The translations under genes and the position numbers were made by a program. Shown one piece after another: positions 8,048 through 15,403 of a DNA stretch of 44,484 bases. The first letter of the stretch is position 1, and each line of letters begins with the position of its first letter. The notes beneath the pieces are model-generated. The model saw only the letters and a list, made by a program, of their open reading frames with translations. It searched no databases and was not told the origin of the DNA. Origin of the DNA: Christensenella sp. UBA5327 (GTDB lineage Bacteria; Bacillota; Clostridia; Christensenellales; Aristaeellaceae); contig DHQX01000010.1 in NCBI GenBank assembly GCA_002411105.1, positions 406 to 44,889 on the forward strand, read 5' to 3'.

Positions 8048-8163
8048 GTTTGGTAAACGCCTCCAATTTTTGCGGCTTTGCCAAGCATGCGGTGCTAAAA
8101 TCGAAGGCGATGCGCGTGCAAAAAAAGGATGCACGAAAAATTGCGGAGGAGTGGGAAAAGGCC

Positions 8164-8856
8164 ATGATACAAGGGATTTTTGAGACACTGTTTGACGTCT
8201 GTTACTTGACGGTTGTGACTTTGCTGGGCATCCTGATGATCAAGAACCATCGGAAGAACAAGCAATACCTGCTGTTTGGGGTGATGGCGGTGACCCTTGG
8301 CGCCGGTGATGCCTTTCATCTGGTGCCGCGAGCCTATGCGCTGCTCACAACAGGCCTGGAAAACCATACGGCAGCGCTGGGGACGGGCAAGTTCATCACC
8401 TCCATCACCATGACGGTGTTCTATGTTCTGCTCTACCATGTTTGGCGGGAGCGCTACCAGGTGAAAAATCAGCTTGGTTTGAGCGCGGCTGTGTATGGGC
8501 TGGCCATGGTGCGCATTGCGCTTTGCCTTTTTCCGCAGAACGCGTGGACCTCTCCTGCCCCGCCGCTGTCCTGGGCGATTCTGCGCAACATCCCCTTTGC
8601 TGCGCTGGGCGTGATCACCATCCTTCTGTTTTACAGGAGTGCCAGGGAGCGGGAAGACACCGCTTTCCGGTGGATGTGGCTGACCATTGTGCTGAGCTTT
8701 GCTTTTTATATCCCCGTGGTGCTGTTTGCGGACGCATTTCCCCTTGTGGGGATTCTGATGATTCCAAAGACCATCGCCTATGTGTGGACGGTGGTGATTG
8801 GTTATCGTGATATGATAGAAACACAAAAGGAGCAAAATCATGAAAAAGCTGATTAA
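8164..8856 (+). CDS. Polytopic membrane protein of unknown function
   Basis: A 230-residue, very hydrophobic protein with about six or seven membrane helices, among them the segments around VCYLTVVTLLGILMI, YLLFGVMAVTLGAGDAFHLV, ITMTVFYVLLYHVW, FAALGVITILLFY and LTIVLSFAFYIPVVLF. I do not recognise the family. The conserved-looking polar patch DAFHLVPRAYALL inside a membrane region could hold a ligand or metal. ATG 8164 is chosen because GGAGGAG lies upstream at about 12 bases; an in-frame ATG at 8110 has no ribosome site. It overlaps the following DUF2871-like gene by 17 bases and shares its promoter, so the two probably act together under the TetR regulator. Confidence 0.65.
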   Translation: MIQGIFETLFDVCYLTVVTLLGILMIKNHRKNKQYLLFGVMAVTLGAGDAFHLVPRAYALLTTGLENHTAALGTGKFITSITMTVFYVLLYHVWRERYQVKNQLGLSAAVYGLAMVRIALCLFPQNAWTSPAPPLSWAILRNIPFAALGVITILLFYRSAREREDTAFRWMWLTIVLSFAFYIPVVLFADAFPLVGILMIPKTIAYVWTVVIGYRDMIETQKEQNHEKAD

Positions 8857-9292
8857 CCGGGCGTTTATCTACGCTATGCTGGGCTTGGCAGCAGGCGTCT
8901 TCTACCGCGAGTTTACCAAGTGGAACGGTTTCACCGGGCGAACCGCGCTGGCCTTCATGCACCCGCACTTGCTGGTCATGGGGGCGCTGTTGTGCCTGAT
9001 TCTGGCGCTGTTCACCCGCCATCTGCCGCTGCTTGAGGACAAGCGCTTTGGTTCTTTTCTCCGGCTGCATGACATTGCCTTGCCGGCGATGACGCTGATG
9101 CTGGGCGTGCGCGGGGTGATGCAGGTGCTGAAAACAGACCTGTCCCCGGGGCTTGATGCCGCGGTTTCGGGCCTAGCTGGCCTGACCCATATTCTGCTGG
9201 GGCTGGCGCTGGTGTTTGTGTTTATCGCGCTTCGGAAAGTCGTGGGCACGCTAAGTGATGTCCCCCAGGGTAATATGGCAAAAGGCAATTAA
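8840..9292 (+). CDS. DUF2871-like small membrane protein
   Basis: A 150-residue protein with four predicted membrane helices. Its start (MKKLINRAFIYAMLGLAAGV, then FYREFTKWNGFTG and a His-containing AFMHPHLLVMGAL helix) resembles DUF2871-family proteins, whose function is unknown. The repeated His residues within helices (HPHL, LHDIALP, LTHILLG) could bind haem or metal, by analogy only. ATG 8840 follows AAAGGAGC and lies 17 bases inside the preceding membrane-protein gene. Its 3' end overlaps the convergent ybaK gene by 42 bases. Confidence 0.75.
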   Translation: MKKLINRAFIYAMLGLAAGVFYREFTKWNGFTGRTALAFMHPHLLVMGALLCLILALFTRHLPLLEDKRFGSFLRLHDIALPAMTLMLGVRGVMQVLKTDLSPGLDAAVSGLAGLTHILLGLALVFVFIALRKVVGTLSDVPQGNMAKGN

Positions 9293-9724
9293 ATCCTGAG
9301 GATCAAGCTTTAGCTGCACGCCCCGTTTGCCGGCGTTCACCAGCACCTGGGGCTGGGATGCCAGGCTGCTGTCTGCGCAGACGGGGAAGTTCTTCTTCAT
9401 CCCGATGGGGGAGCAGCCCCCGCGCATGTAACCGGTGAGGGGCAGCAGCTCCTTCACATGCACCGGTTCCACCCGCTTTTCGCCGCACAGCACGGCCAGT
9501 TTTTTGAGATCAAGCGTGGCCGCTACGGGCAGCAGGCAGACGATGATGGGCTGCTTGCTGCCGCGCAGCACCAGGGTTTTAAACACCATCTCCGGGTCAA
9601 CGCCCAGGCGCTGTGCGGCGGTGACGCCAGAGAGGTCATCCTCGTCATATTCATAGGCCAGCACTTCATAGGACACATGCGCCTGCTCAAGCAGGCGCAT
9701 GGCGTTTGTTTTGGCTTGCGGCAT
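9251..9724 (-). CDS. ybaK: Cys-tRNA(Pro)/Cys-tRNA(Cys) deacylase YbaK/EbsC family
   Basis: A 157-residue free-standing editing protein that removes wrongly attached amino acids (classically Cys from tRNA-Pro) in the cytosol. Family hallmarks are DPEMVFKTLVLRG with the catalytic Lys region, VCLLPVAATLDLKKLA, and GGCSPIGMKKNFPV. ATG 9724 lies 2 bases after the thrS stop with GCGGAAAAG upstream, so it is co-transcribed and probably translationally coupled with thrS under the same T-box. Its 3' end overlaps the convergent membrane-protein gene by 42 bases. Pairing a trans-editing protein with thrS may mean the substrate differs from the textbook one. Confidence 0.9.
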   Translation of the reverse strand: MPQAKTNAMRLLEQAHVSYEVLAYEYDEDDLSGVTAAQRLGVDPEMVFKTLVLRGSKQPIIVCLLPVAATLDLKKLAVLCGEKRVEPVHVKELLPLTGYMRGGCSPIGMKKNFPVCADSSLASQPQVLVNAGKRGVQLKLDPQDLIAFCHITLGDIT

Positions 9725-9726
9725 GG

Positions 9727-11655
9727 TTACTTTTCCGCTTCCCAGCTGGGGGAAAGGGAGCGGCTGGCCGCCTCCTGACACAGGGCCTTGATGAGTTCCC
9801 CGTGGCTGACGCCGTTGATGGTGGCTCCCTGGCGGGTGCGCACGGACACCGTGCCCTCCTCGGCCTCCCGGTCACCGATCACCAGCATGTAGGGGATTTT
9901 CATCATCTGGGCTTCCCGCACCTTAAAGCCGATTTTCTCGTTGCGCAGGTCAAGTTCAACCCGAAGCCCAGCATCGTCCATTTTATGCTGAAGGGCCTTT
10001 GCCGCCTCGTTCGCCCGGTCAGTGATGGTGAGGATTTTGGCCTGCACCGGGGCCAGCCACAGGGGGAAGGCGCCGCCAAAGTGCTCTGTGAGGATGCCGA
10101 TGAAGCGCTCCATGGAGCCCAGCACCGTGCGGTGGATCATGACAGGGCGGTGTTTTTCGCCGTCCGGGCCCACATACTCCATATCAAAGCGCTCAGGCAG
10201 GTTCATGTCCAGCTGCAGCGTCCCGCACTGCCAGCTGCGGCCCAGGCTGTCCTGCAGGTGGAAGTCAATTTTGGGGCCGTAGAAGGCACCATCGCCTTCA
10301 TTGATCGTGTAGGGCACAGCCAGCTCATCCAAGGCGTCTTTGAGGGCATTGGTGGACAGCTCCCACATCTCGTCGGTGCCGATGGTGTTCTCCTCCGGCC
10401 GGGTGGACAGCTCCACCTTGTACTTGAAGCCAAAGTCCTTGTACACCTGGTCGGTGAGCTGATAGACGCCGATGATCTCGTCCTTGATCTGGTCGGGGGT
10501 CATGTACAGGTGGGCATCATCCTGGGTGAAGCAGCGCACCCGCATCAACCCGTGAAGAGCACCTGATTTTTCATGCCGGTGCACCAGGCCCAGCTCGCCC
10601 ACCCGCACTGGCAGGTCCCGGTAGCTCCACAGGCGGCGCTTATAGGCCAGGATGCCGCCGGGGCAGTTCATGGGCTTGATGGCATAGTCCTCATCATCAA
10701 TTTTAAGCGTATACATGTTATCCCGGTAGTTTTCCCAGTGGCCGCTCTGCTCCCACAGCGTGCGGGAGAGGATGACCGGTGTCTTGATCTCTTCATACCC
10801 TGCCTTGCGGTGGATCTCCCGCCAATAGTTTTCCAGGGTGTTGCGCAGCACCATGCCCTTGGCATAGAAGAAGGGGAAGCCGGGGCCTGCCTCCATCAGG
10901 TCAAACAGGTCCAGTTCCCGGCCCAGCTTGCGGTGGTCGCGCTTTTTAGCCTCCTCGATCTGCTTGAGGTAGGCCTCCAGGTCTTCCTTGTTGGTAAAAG
11001 CGGTGCCGTAGACACGCTGGAGCATCTTGTTTTTTTCGCTCCCCCGCCAGTAGGCGCCGGCGAGGCTGGTGAGCTTGAAGGCCTTGATGCGCCCGGTAGA
11101 GGGCAGGTGAGGGCCCGCGCACAGGTCGACAAAGTCGCCCTGGCGGTAGAAGGACAGCTCGGTATCCTCCGGCAGGTCGTTGATCAGCTCCACCTTGTAA
11201 GGCTCCCCGCGCTCCTGCATAAAGGCGATGGCCTCGTCCCGCGGCAGGGTGAAGCGCTCCTCCCGGTCATTTTTCTTGATGATGCGCTGCATTTCCTTTT
11301 CGATGCGGGGAAGGTCCTCAGGGGTGAGGACCTCCTTCATGTCAAAGTCATAGTAAAAGCCGTTGTCAATGGCGGGGCCGATGGCGAGCTGGGTGCCCGG
11401 AAACAGGTTTTTGACAGCACTTGCCATCACGTGGCTGGCCGTGTGGCGCAGCACGTGGCGGGCATCGTCATCCTCAAAGCCGATGGGGGACAGCTCGCCG
11501 CTTTCGTTTAGCGGCTGCATGAGTTCAACCAGTTCGCCATTGAGGCGCGCGGCGATGGCGGCCTTGCTGGCGGACGGGTCCAGCTCTCTGAAAATATCCA
11601 GCGCGTTTGTGCCCTGATCAAATTCCTTTTGTTTATCATTGACGGTGATCAGCAT
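9727..11655 (-). CDS. thrS: Threonyl-tRNA synthetase
   Basis: A 642-residue class II synthetase that charges tRNA-Thr. The N-terminal TGS domain (1-60) is followed by the editing domain with HTASHVMASAV (about 72-82) and the CAGPHLP site. The catalytic core has the zinc-binding motif PMNCPGG and motif 3 region GSMERFIGIL, and the C-terminal anticodon-binding domain includes KIPYMLVIGDREAEEGTVSV. The length is normal for the family. ATG 11655 follows AGGAGGAG. Expression is controlled by the T-box leader upstream, and ybaK is encoded 2 bases downstream. Confidence 0.97.
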   Translation of the reverse strand: MLITVNDKQKEFDQGTNALDIFRELDPSASKAAIAARLNGELVELMQPLNESGELSPIGFEDDDARHVLRHTASHVMASAVKNLFPGTQLAIGPAIDNGFYYDFDMKEVLTPEDLPRIEKEMQRIIKKNDREERFTLPRDEAIAFMQERGEPYKVELINDLPEDTELSFYRQGDFVDLCAGPHLPSTGRIKAFKLTSLAGAYWRGSEKNKMLQRVYGTAFTNKEDLEAYLKQIEEAKKRDHRKLGRELDLFDLMEAGPGFPFFYAKGMVLRNTLENYWREIHRKAGYEEIKTPVILSRTLWEQSGHWENYRDNMYTLKIDDEDYAIKPMNCPGGILAYKRRLWSYRDLPVRVGELGLVHRHEKSGALHGLMRVRCFTQDDAHLYMTPDQIKDEIIGVYQLTDQVYKDFGFKYKVELSTRPEENTIGTDEMWELSTNALKDALDELAVPYTINEGDGAFYGPKIDFHLQDSLGRSWQCGTLQLDMNLPERFDMEYVGPDGEKHRPVMIHRTVLGSMERFIGILTEHFGGAFPLWLAPVQAKILTITDRANEAAKALQHKMDDAGLRVELDLRNEKIGFKVREAQMMKIPYMLVIGDREAEEGTVSVRTRQGATINGVSHGELIKALCQEAASRSLSPSWEAEK

Positions 11656-11670
11656 CGGTCTCTCCTCCTA

Positions 11671-11886
11671 AAATAAAACACATCCAGCCCCCATCGGGAC
11701 GGATGTTTCTCTCCGCGGTTCCACCCGCATTGCCGGTTGCCCGGCCGCTTCGTGATGCTGTATCGCGCATCCCGCGTCCATGTCCGGGGGCGGTGCCTGC
11801 CGGGATCCTGCCCGGCGCGCTCTCAGCCCTGGCGCGCCTCTCTTGGGGGCGGTATCCCGCGGTGTGATCCCCATCAACCACGGATG
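11671..11886 (-). promoter_or_regulatory. T-box riboswitch controlling thrS-ybaK
   Basis: Read on the minus strand, the leader carries the T-box core GGGTGGAACCGCG (11714-11726), which pairs with the acceptor end of uncharged tRNA. It ends in a terminator hairpin (ACATCC 11701-11706 region with GGATGT 11680-11685, inner CCC/GGG) followed by TTTTATTTTA (11671-11679). A Stem I-like hairpin GGCGCGC/GCGCGCC lies near the 5' end. An ACC triplet (11792-11794) on the 3' side of Stem I is a plausible threonine specifier; that placement is inference. Uncharged tRNA-Thr should favour antitermination and raise synthetase expression. Confidence 0.9.
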
Positions 11887-11891
11887 GGAGG

Positions 11892-11920
11892 AGTATACCC
11901 CCTCAGGATAAGGGCGTCAA
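11892..11920 (-). promoter_or_regulatory. Promoter of the thrS T-box transcript
   Basis: On the minus strand TTGACG (11915-11920), a 17-base spacer and TATACT (11892-11897). The -35 box lies 3 bases from the stop codon of the upstream thioesterase gene. Confidence 0.85.
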
Positions 11921-11923
11921 GGG

Positions 11924-12325
11924 CTAATCCGCGTTGTGCTTTGCCAGCTTCTCCTGCGCCCGTTTCATGAACCGGTCGTTGTCAATGATATAGCGCTCAT
12001 GCTGGCCCTCGCCGATGAGGCCATCCGGGTCATAGGCGCGCACAGCAAACAGCAGGTGTTTCCCTTCCACTTCAAGCAACTCACACTCGCAGCGCACCTG
12101 AAGGCCCACCGGGGTGGCGGCCAGGTGGCGCACATTGACCAGGGTGCCCACACTGCCCTGGCCCTCTTCCAGATGGGGCTGGATGGCATCCCGGGCGCAG
12201 CGCTCCATGAGCGCGATCATGGAAGGGGTGCTGAACACCCACAGACCCCCGCTGCCCACTGCGGCTGCCGTCTGTCGCTCCTCAACGCTGATCACAACGC
12301 TGTGCTTAAGTCCCGCTTCCAACAT
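11924..12325 (-). CDS. Hotdog-fold thioesterase (FlK-like)
   Basis: A 133-residue single-domain protein resembling the fluoroacetyl-CoA thioesterase/acyl-CoA thioesterase group: GLKHSVVISVEERQTAAAVGSG near the N-terminus, STPSMIALMERCARDAIQPHL (active-site helix region) and GTLVNVRHLAATPVG, a typical hotdog strand-turn. It would hydrolyse a small acyl-CoA; the natural substrate cannot be inferred and fluoroacetate itself is unlikely. ATG 12325 follows AAGGAGGCACAGGCC. It is divergent from yicC and reads toward the thrS promoter, with no recognisable terminator between. Confidence 0.8.
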   Translation of the reverse strand: MLEAGLKHSVVISVEERQTAAAVGSGGLWVFSTPSMIALMERCARDAIQPHLEEGQGSVGTLVNVRHLAATPVGLQVRCECELLEVEGKHLLFAVRAYDPDGLIGEGQHERYIIDNDRFMKRAQEKLAKHNAD

Positions 12326-12382
12326 GGCCTGTGCCTCCTTGATATTCTGCAGACATGATACCACATTAATCCGTGCCGCGCT

Positions 12383-12410
12383 TTGCAGATTTCCTTTGCC
12401 GTGGTATACT
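12383..12410 (+). promoter_or_regulatory. Promoter of the long yicC-to-rsmA operon
   Basis: TTGCAG (12383-12388), a 16-base spacer and TATACT (12405-12410). It lies 24 bases before the probable yicC start and is the only good promoter I see before the 14-gene run. Confidence 0.65.
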
Positions 12411-12433
12411 CCCTTGAGGGAAGGGGGTGTGTT

Positions 12434-13309
12434 TTGGTGCGCAGCATGACCGGCTACGGACGGGGCCAATCGGCCAGCGGAGGGCAGTTGATCTCCGCTG
12501 AAATCAAAACGGTGAACCACCGTTTTCTGGATTTGTCCATCAGGCTGCCCAAGACCTTGGCGGCGCTGGAGATTCCGCTGCGAAAGCGGCTTTCAGCCAG
12601 CTTTGACAGGGGTTCTGTGACACTGACCATCACCCATGACGCGGGCGGCACTCAGGCTGCGTTGGTGAGCGCCAACCTGCCCCTGGCCCATGAGTATTTT
12701 GAGGCCGCCCAGCAGGTGGCAGAAGCCGTGAACCTCAAGGGCTCCATCAAGCTCAACACCCTGCTGTCACTGCCCGAGGTGCTGAACCTGGTGCCCTTGG
12801 CGGCGGAGCCGGAAGCCATGATGGAGGCGGTGGAGGAGGCGCTCGACGCCGCCTGCCAGGCCGCCCTGAACGACCGGGAGCGGGAGGGCGAGCAGCTCAA
12901 GGTGGTGCTGTGGGAGCAGCTGGGGGAGCTTAAGGACACTGCCCAGACCCTCCAGACCGAAGCGCCCGCGCAGCCTGCACAGGCTTATGAGAAGCTGGTG
13001 AAGCGCCTGAGCACGATGCCGGACCTCATGGTGGAGCCTCAGCGCCTGGCCCAGGAGGTGGCGCTGTTTGCGGACAAATGCGACATCACCGAGGAGATCA
13101 CAAGGCTTTTGGCCCACTGTGACCAGATGGCGCAGCTGCTTGAGGCCACGGGCCCCGTGGGCCGGGAGATGGACTTCCTGGCCCAGGAGATGCACCGGGA
13201 GTCCAACACCATCTGCTCCAAATCCGCCTCCCTGCCGGTGACCCGGCTGGGGCTGAAATGCAAGGCTGCGGCGGAAAAACTGCGCGAGCAGATCCAAAAC
13301 GTAGAATGA
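12434..13309 (+). CDS. yicC: YicC/YloC-family endoribonuclease
   Basis: A 291-residue protein of the family that includes the RNase YicC. The N-terminus is (M)VRSMTGYGRG, and the family C-terminal block (GREMDFLAQEMHRESNTICSK, then EKLREQIQNVE) is fully preserved. TTG 12434 is preferred: AAGGGGG lies 6 bases upstream and it yields the M-hydrophobic-RSMT start seen in relatives. GTG 12437 and ATG 12446 are alternatives. It is first in an operon where yicC-gmk-rpoZ-coaBC-priA order matches many Firmicutes. Confidence 0.93.
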   Translation: MVRSMTGYGRGQSASGGQLISAEIKTVNHRFLDLSIRLPKTLAALEIPLRKRLSASFDRGSVTLTITHDAGGTQAALVSANLPLAHEYFEAAQQVAEAVNLKGSIKLNTLLSLPEVLNLVPLAAEPEAMMEAVEEALDAACQAALNDREREGEQLKVVLWEQLGELKDTAQTLQTEAPAQPAQAYEKLVKRLSTMPDLMVEPQRLAQEVALFADKCDITEEITRLLAHCDQMAQLLEATGPVGREMDFLAQEMHRESNTICSKSASLPVTRLGLKCKAAAEKLREQIQNVE

Positions 13310-13332
13310 GAAAATCACTTCAGGAGAGTGGG

Positions 13333-13956
13333 ATGAAAGAAAAGCGCCGTGGTATGCTGATCATTATTTCCGGGCCATCGGGCACGGGGAAAGGCACCCT
13401 GTGTGAGCGGCTGATCCAGCAGGATGGGCACATCGCCTTTTCTGTCAGCGCCACCACCCGGGAACCCCGGGAGGGGGAGGTGGATGGGGTGCACTATCAC
13501 TTCATGACCGAGGCGGCCTTTGATGAGCTGCTGGCAAAGGACGCCTTTCTGGAGTATGCCACCGTGCATGACCACCGCTATGGCACCCTGCGCGGGCCTG
13601 TTGAAGAGGCGCTGAAAGCCGGGGAGGACATCCTGCTGGATGTGGACTCCCAGGGGGCGATGGGTGTGATGGGGAAAATGGAACATACCGTGTCCATCTT
13701 CATCCTGCCGCCCAGTTTCCAGGCCTTGAGGCAGCGCCTGCACACCCGCAACACCGATGACGACCGGGAGATTGAAAAACGTCTGCGCAACGCCCGGGCT
13801 GAGATCAAGCAATGCCCGCACTATGACTACGCGCTGGTCAACGATGACCTGGACGTCGCGTTTTCCAGGCTCACCTGCATCATCATGGCAGAGCGCCAGC
13901 GCACGCTGCGCTATCTGCCGGAGATCGCCGAGGAGCTGCCCAAGCCCAACCGATAA
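13333..13956 (+). CDS. gmk: Guanylate kinase
   Basis: A 207-residue P-loop kinase that converts GMP to GDP using ATP. The Walker A motif GPSGTGKGT is at about residues 13-21, and the GMP-binding region has SVSATTREPREGEVDGVHYHF. The LLDVDSQGAMGV and NARAEIKQCPHYDYALVNDDL segments are typical. ATG 13333 follows AGGAG at 6 bases and lies 23 bases after yicC. A later in-frame Met (MLIIISG) is less likely because it lacks a ribosome site. Guanine nucleotide level ties it to the stringent response. Confidence 0.96.
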   Translation: MKEKRRGMLIIISGPSGTGKGTLCERLIQQDGHIAFSVSATTREPREGEVDGVHYHFMTEAAFDELLAKDAFLEYATVHDHRYGTLRGPVEEALKAGEDILLDVDSQGAMGVMGKMEHTVSIFILPPSFQALRQRLHTRNTDDDREIEKRLRNARAEIKQCPHYDYALVNDDLDVAFSRLTCIIMAERQRTLRYLPEIAEELPKPNR

Positions 13957-13978
13957 TTTTGGAGGAGTAGATACAGAT

Positions 13979-14191
13979 ATGGCCATCAACGAACCAGGCA
14001 TCCAGACCCTGATAGAGCGCGCGGACAGCGCCTACACCCTTGTCACCATGGTATCAAAGCGCTCCCGTCAGCTAATTGACGGCGCCCAGCCGCTGCTGGA
14101 GCGGGAGGGGCAAAAGCCCATCGCCATCGCCATTGAGGAGATAGACCGGGGTTTGGTCACCTTCCACCGCAATCTGGAGGATGAGGACTGA
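13979..14191 (+). CDS. rpoZ: RNA polymerase omega subunit
   Basis: A 70-residue protein with the omega-family core: SAYTLVTMVSKRSRQLIDG and KPIAIAIEEIDRGLV. Omega helps fold and hold the beta' subunit and contributes to ppGpp binding in many bacteria. GGAGG lies about 13 bases before ATG 13979. It sits between gmk and coaBC, the standard location. Its TGA ends 1 base before the coaBC start. Confidence 0.93.
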   Translation: MAINEPGIQTLIERADSAYTLVTMVSKRSRQLIDGAQPLLEREGQKPIAIAIEEIDRGLVTFHRNLEDED

Positions 14192-14192
14192 T

Positions 14193-15401
14193 ATGCTGCC
14201 CCTGTCCGGCAAGACCGTCCTGGTGGGCATCACCGGGGGCATCGCGGCCTACAAGGCCTGTGAGCTGGTATCCCGGCTAAAAAAGCTGGGGGCTGCAGTG
14301 CATGTGATCATGACGGAAAGCGCCTGCAAGCTGGTACAGCCGGTGACGCTTCAGGTGCTCTCCCAAAACCCGGTGGCGCTGGACACCTTCCAGGCGGAAG
14401 ACGCGAGGGAGGTGAACCACATCGCTCTGGCCAAGGCGGCAGACCTGGTGGTCATCGCCCCCGCCAGCGCCAATGTGATCGCGAAGCTGGCCCATGGCAT
14501 AGCGGATGATATGCTGACCACCACGCTGCTGGCCACCACAGCAAAGCTGCTGATTGCCCCTGCGATGAACACCCACATGTATCAGCATCCCGCCACCCAG
14601 GAAAACCTGGGGAAGCTGGTTTCCCGGGGCGCCATGACCATCGGCCCTGATGGGGGCTGGCTGGCCTGTGGGGACGTGGGGCCCGGGCGCATGAGCGAGC
14701 CTGAGGCCATCGCGGCGGAATGTCTGCGGCTTCTGGCAGGCAAACAGGACCTGGCGGGCAAGAAGGTGCTGGTCACCGCCGGCCCTACCCGGGAAGCGCT
14801 CGACCCGGTGCGCTATATCACCAACCATTCCTCAGGCAAGATGGGCTATGCTCTGGCCCAGGCTGCCATCGCCCGGGGGGCTGTGGTCACCCTGGTGTCC
14901 GGTCCGGTGGCGCTGCCGCCGGTGCCAGGCGCTGAGATGGTGCATGTAACCACCACTCAGGATCTGTTTGAGGCCATGAGCCGGCTGGCCCCGGCGCAGG
15001 ATGCGGTGATCCAGGCGGCAGCGCCGGCTGACTATCAGGCCGCTGAAGTGGCTGGCCAGAAGCTGAAAAAGCAGGGCGATCAGGGCCTCACGCTGCACCT
15101 GCTACCCACCCGGGACGTGGCGCGGGCCATCGGGGAGCACAAAAAGCCGGGGCAGGTCTTTGTGGGGTTTGCGGCGGAGACCGAAAACCTGATTGACAAC
15201 GCCAAAAAAAAGCTGATAAGCAAAGGCCTTGACTTGATCGTGCTGAACGATGTGACCCAGCCCGGCGCCGGATTTGGCGTTGACACAAACATCGCCACCA
15301 TTGTCAGGCCCCAGTCAGTGACCAAGCTGCCCAAGATGACAAAACGGGAGCTGGCAGACCGGATCCTGGACGAGGTGAAGGCGCTGGGAACAGGGGAATA
15401 G
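14193..15401 (+). CDS. coaBC: Bifunctional phosphopantothenoylcysteine decarboxylase/synthase
   Basis: A 402-residue fusion enzyme catalysing two steps of coenzyme A synthesis: ligation of cysteine to phosphopantothenate (CoaB, C-terminal) and decarboxylation (CoaC, N-terminal flavoprotein). CoaC hallmarks are GITGGIAAYKACELVSRL, the HIALAKAADLVVIAPASANVI region and the PAMNTHMY motif. CoaB begins near residue 188 (KKVLVTAGPTREALDPVRYI, NHSSGKMGYALA) and includes the VLNDV segment. ATG 14193 is one base beyond the rpoZ stop with GAGGA upstream. Confidence 0.96.
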   Translation: MLPLSGKTVLVGITGGIAAYKACELVSRLKKLGAAVHVIMTESACKLVQPVTLQVLSQNPVALDTFQAEDAREVNHIALAKAADLVVIAPASANVIAKLAHGIADDMLTTTLLATTAKLLIAPAMNTHMYQHPATQENLGKLVSRGAMTIGPDGGWLACGDVGPGRMSEPEAIAAECLRLLAGKQDLAGKKVLVTAGPTREALDPVRYITNHSSGKMGYALAQAAIARGAVVTLVSGPVALPPVPGAEMVHVTTTQDLFEAMSRLAPAQDAVIQAAAPADYQAAEVAGQKLKKQGDQGLTLHLLPTRDVARAIGEHKKPGQVFVGFAAETENLIDNAKKKLISKGLDLIVLNDVTQPGAGFGVDTNIATIVRPQSVTKLPKMTKRELADRILDEVKALGTGE

Positions 15402-15403
15402 CC

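Noticed and set aside
10573..11511. 312-codon plus-strand frame opposite thrS
   Set aside because: It is antisense to conserved thrS motifs and has no ribosome site.
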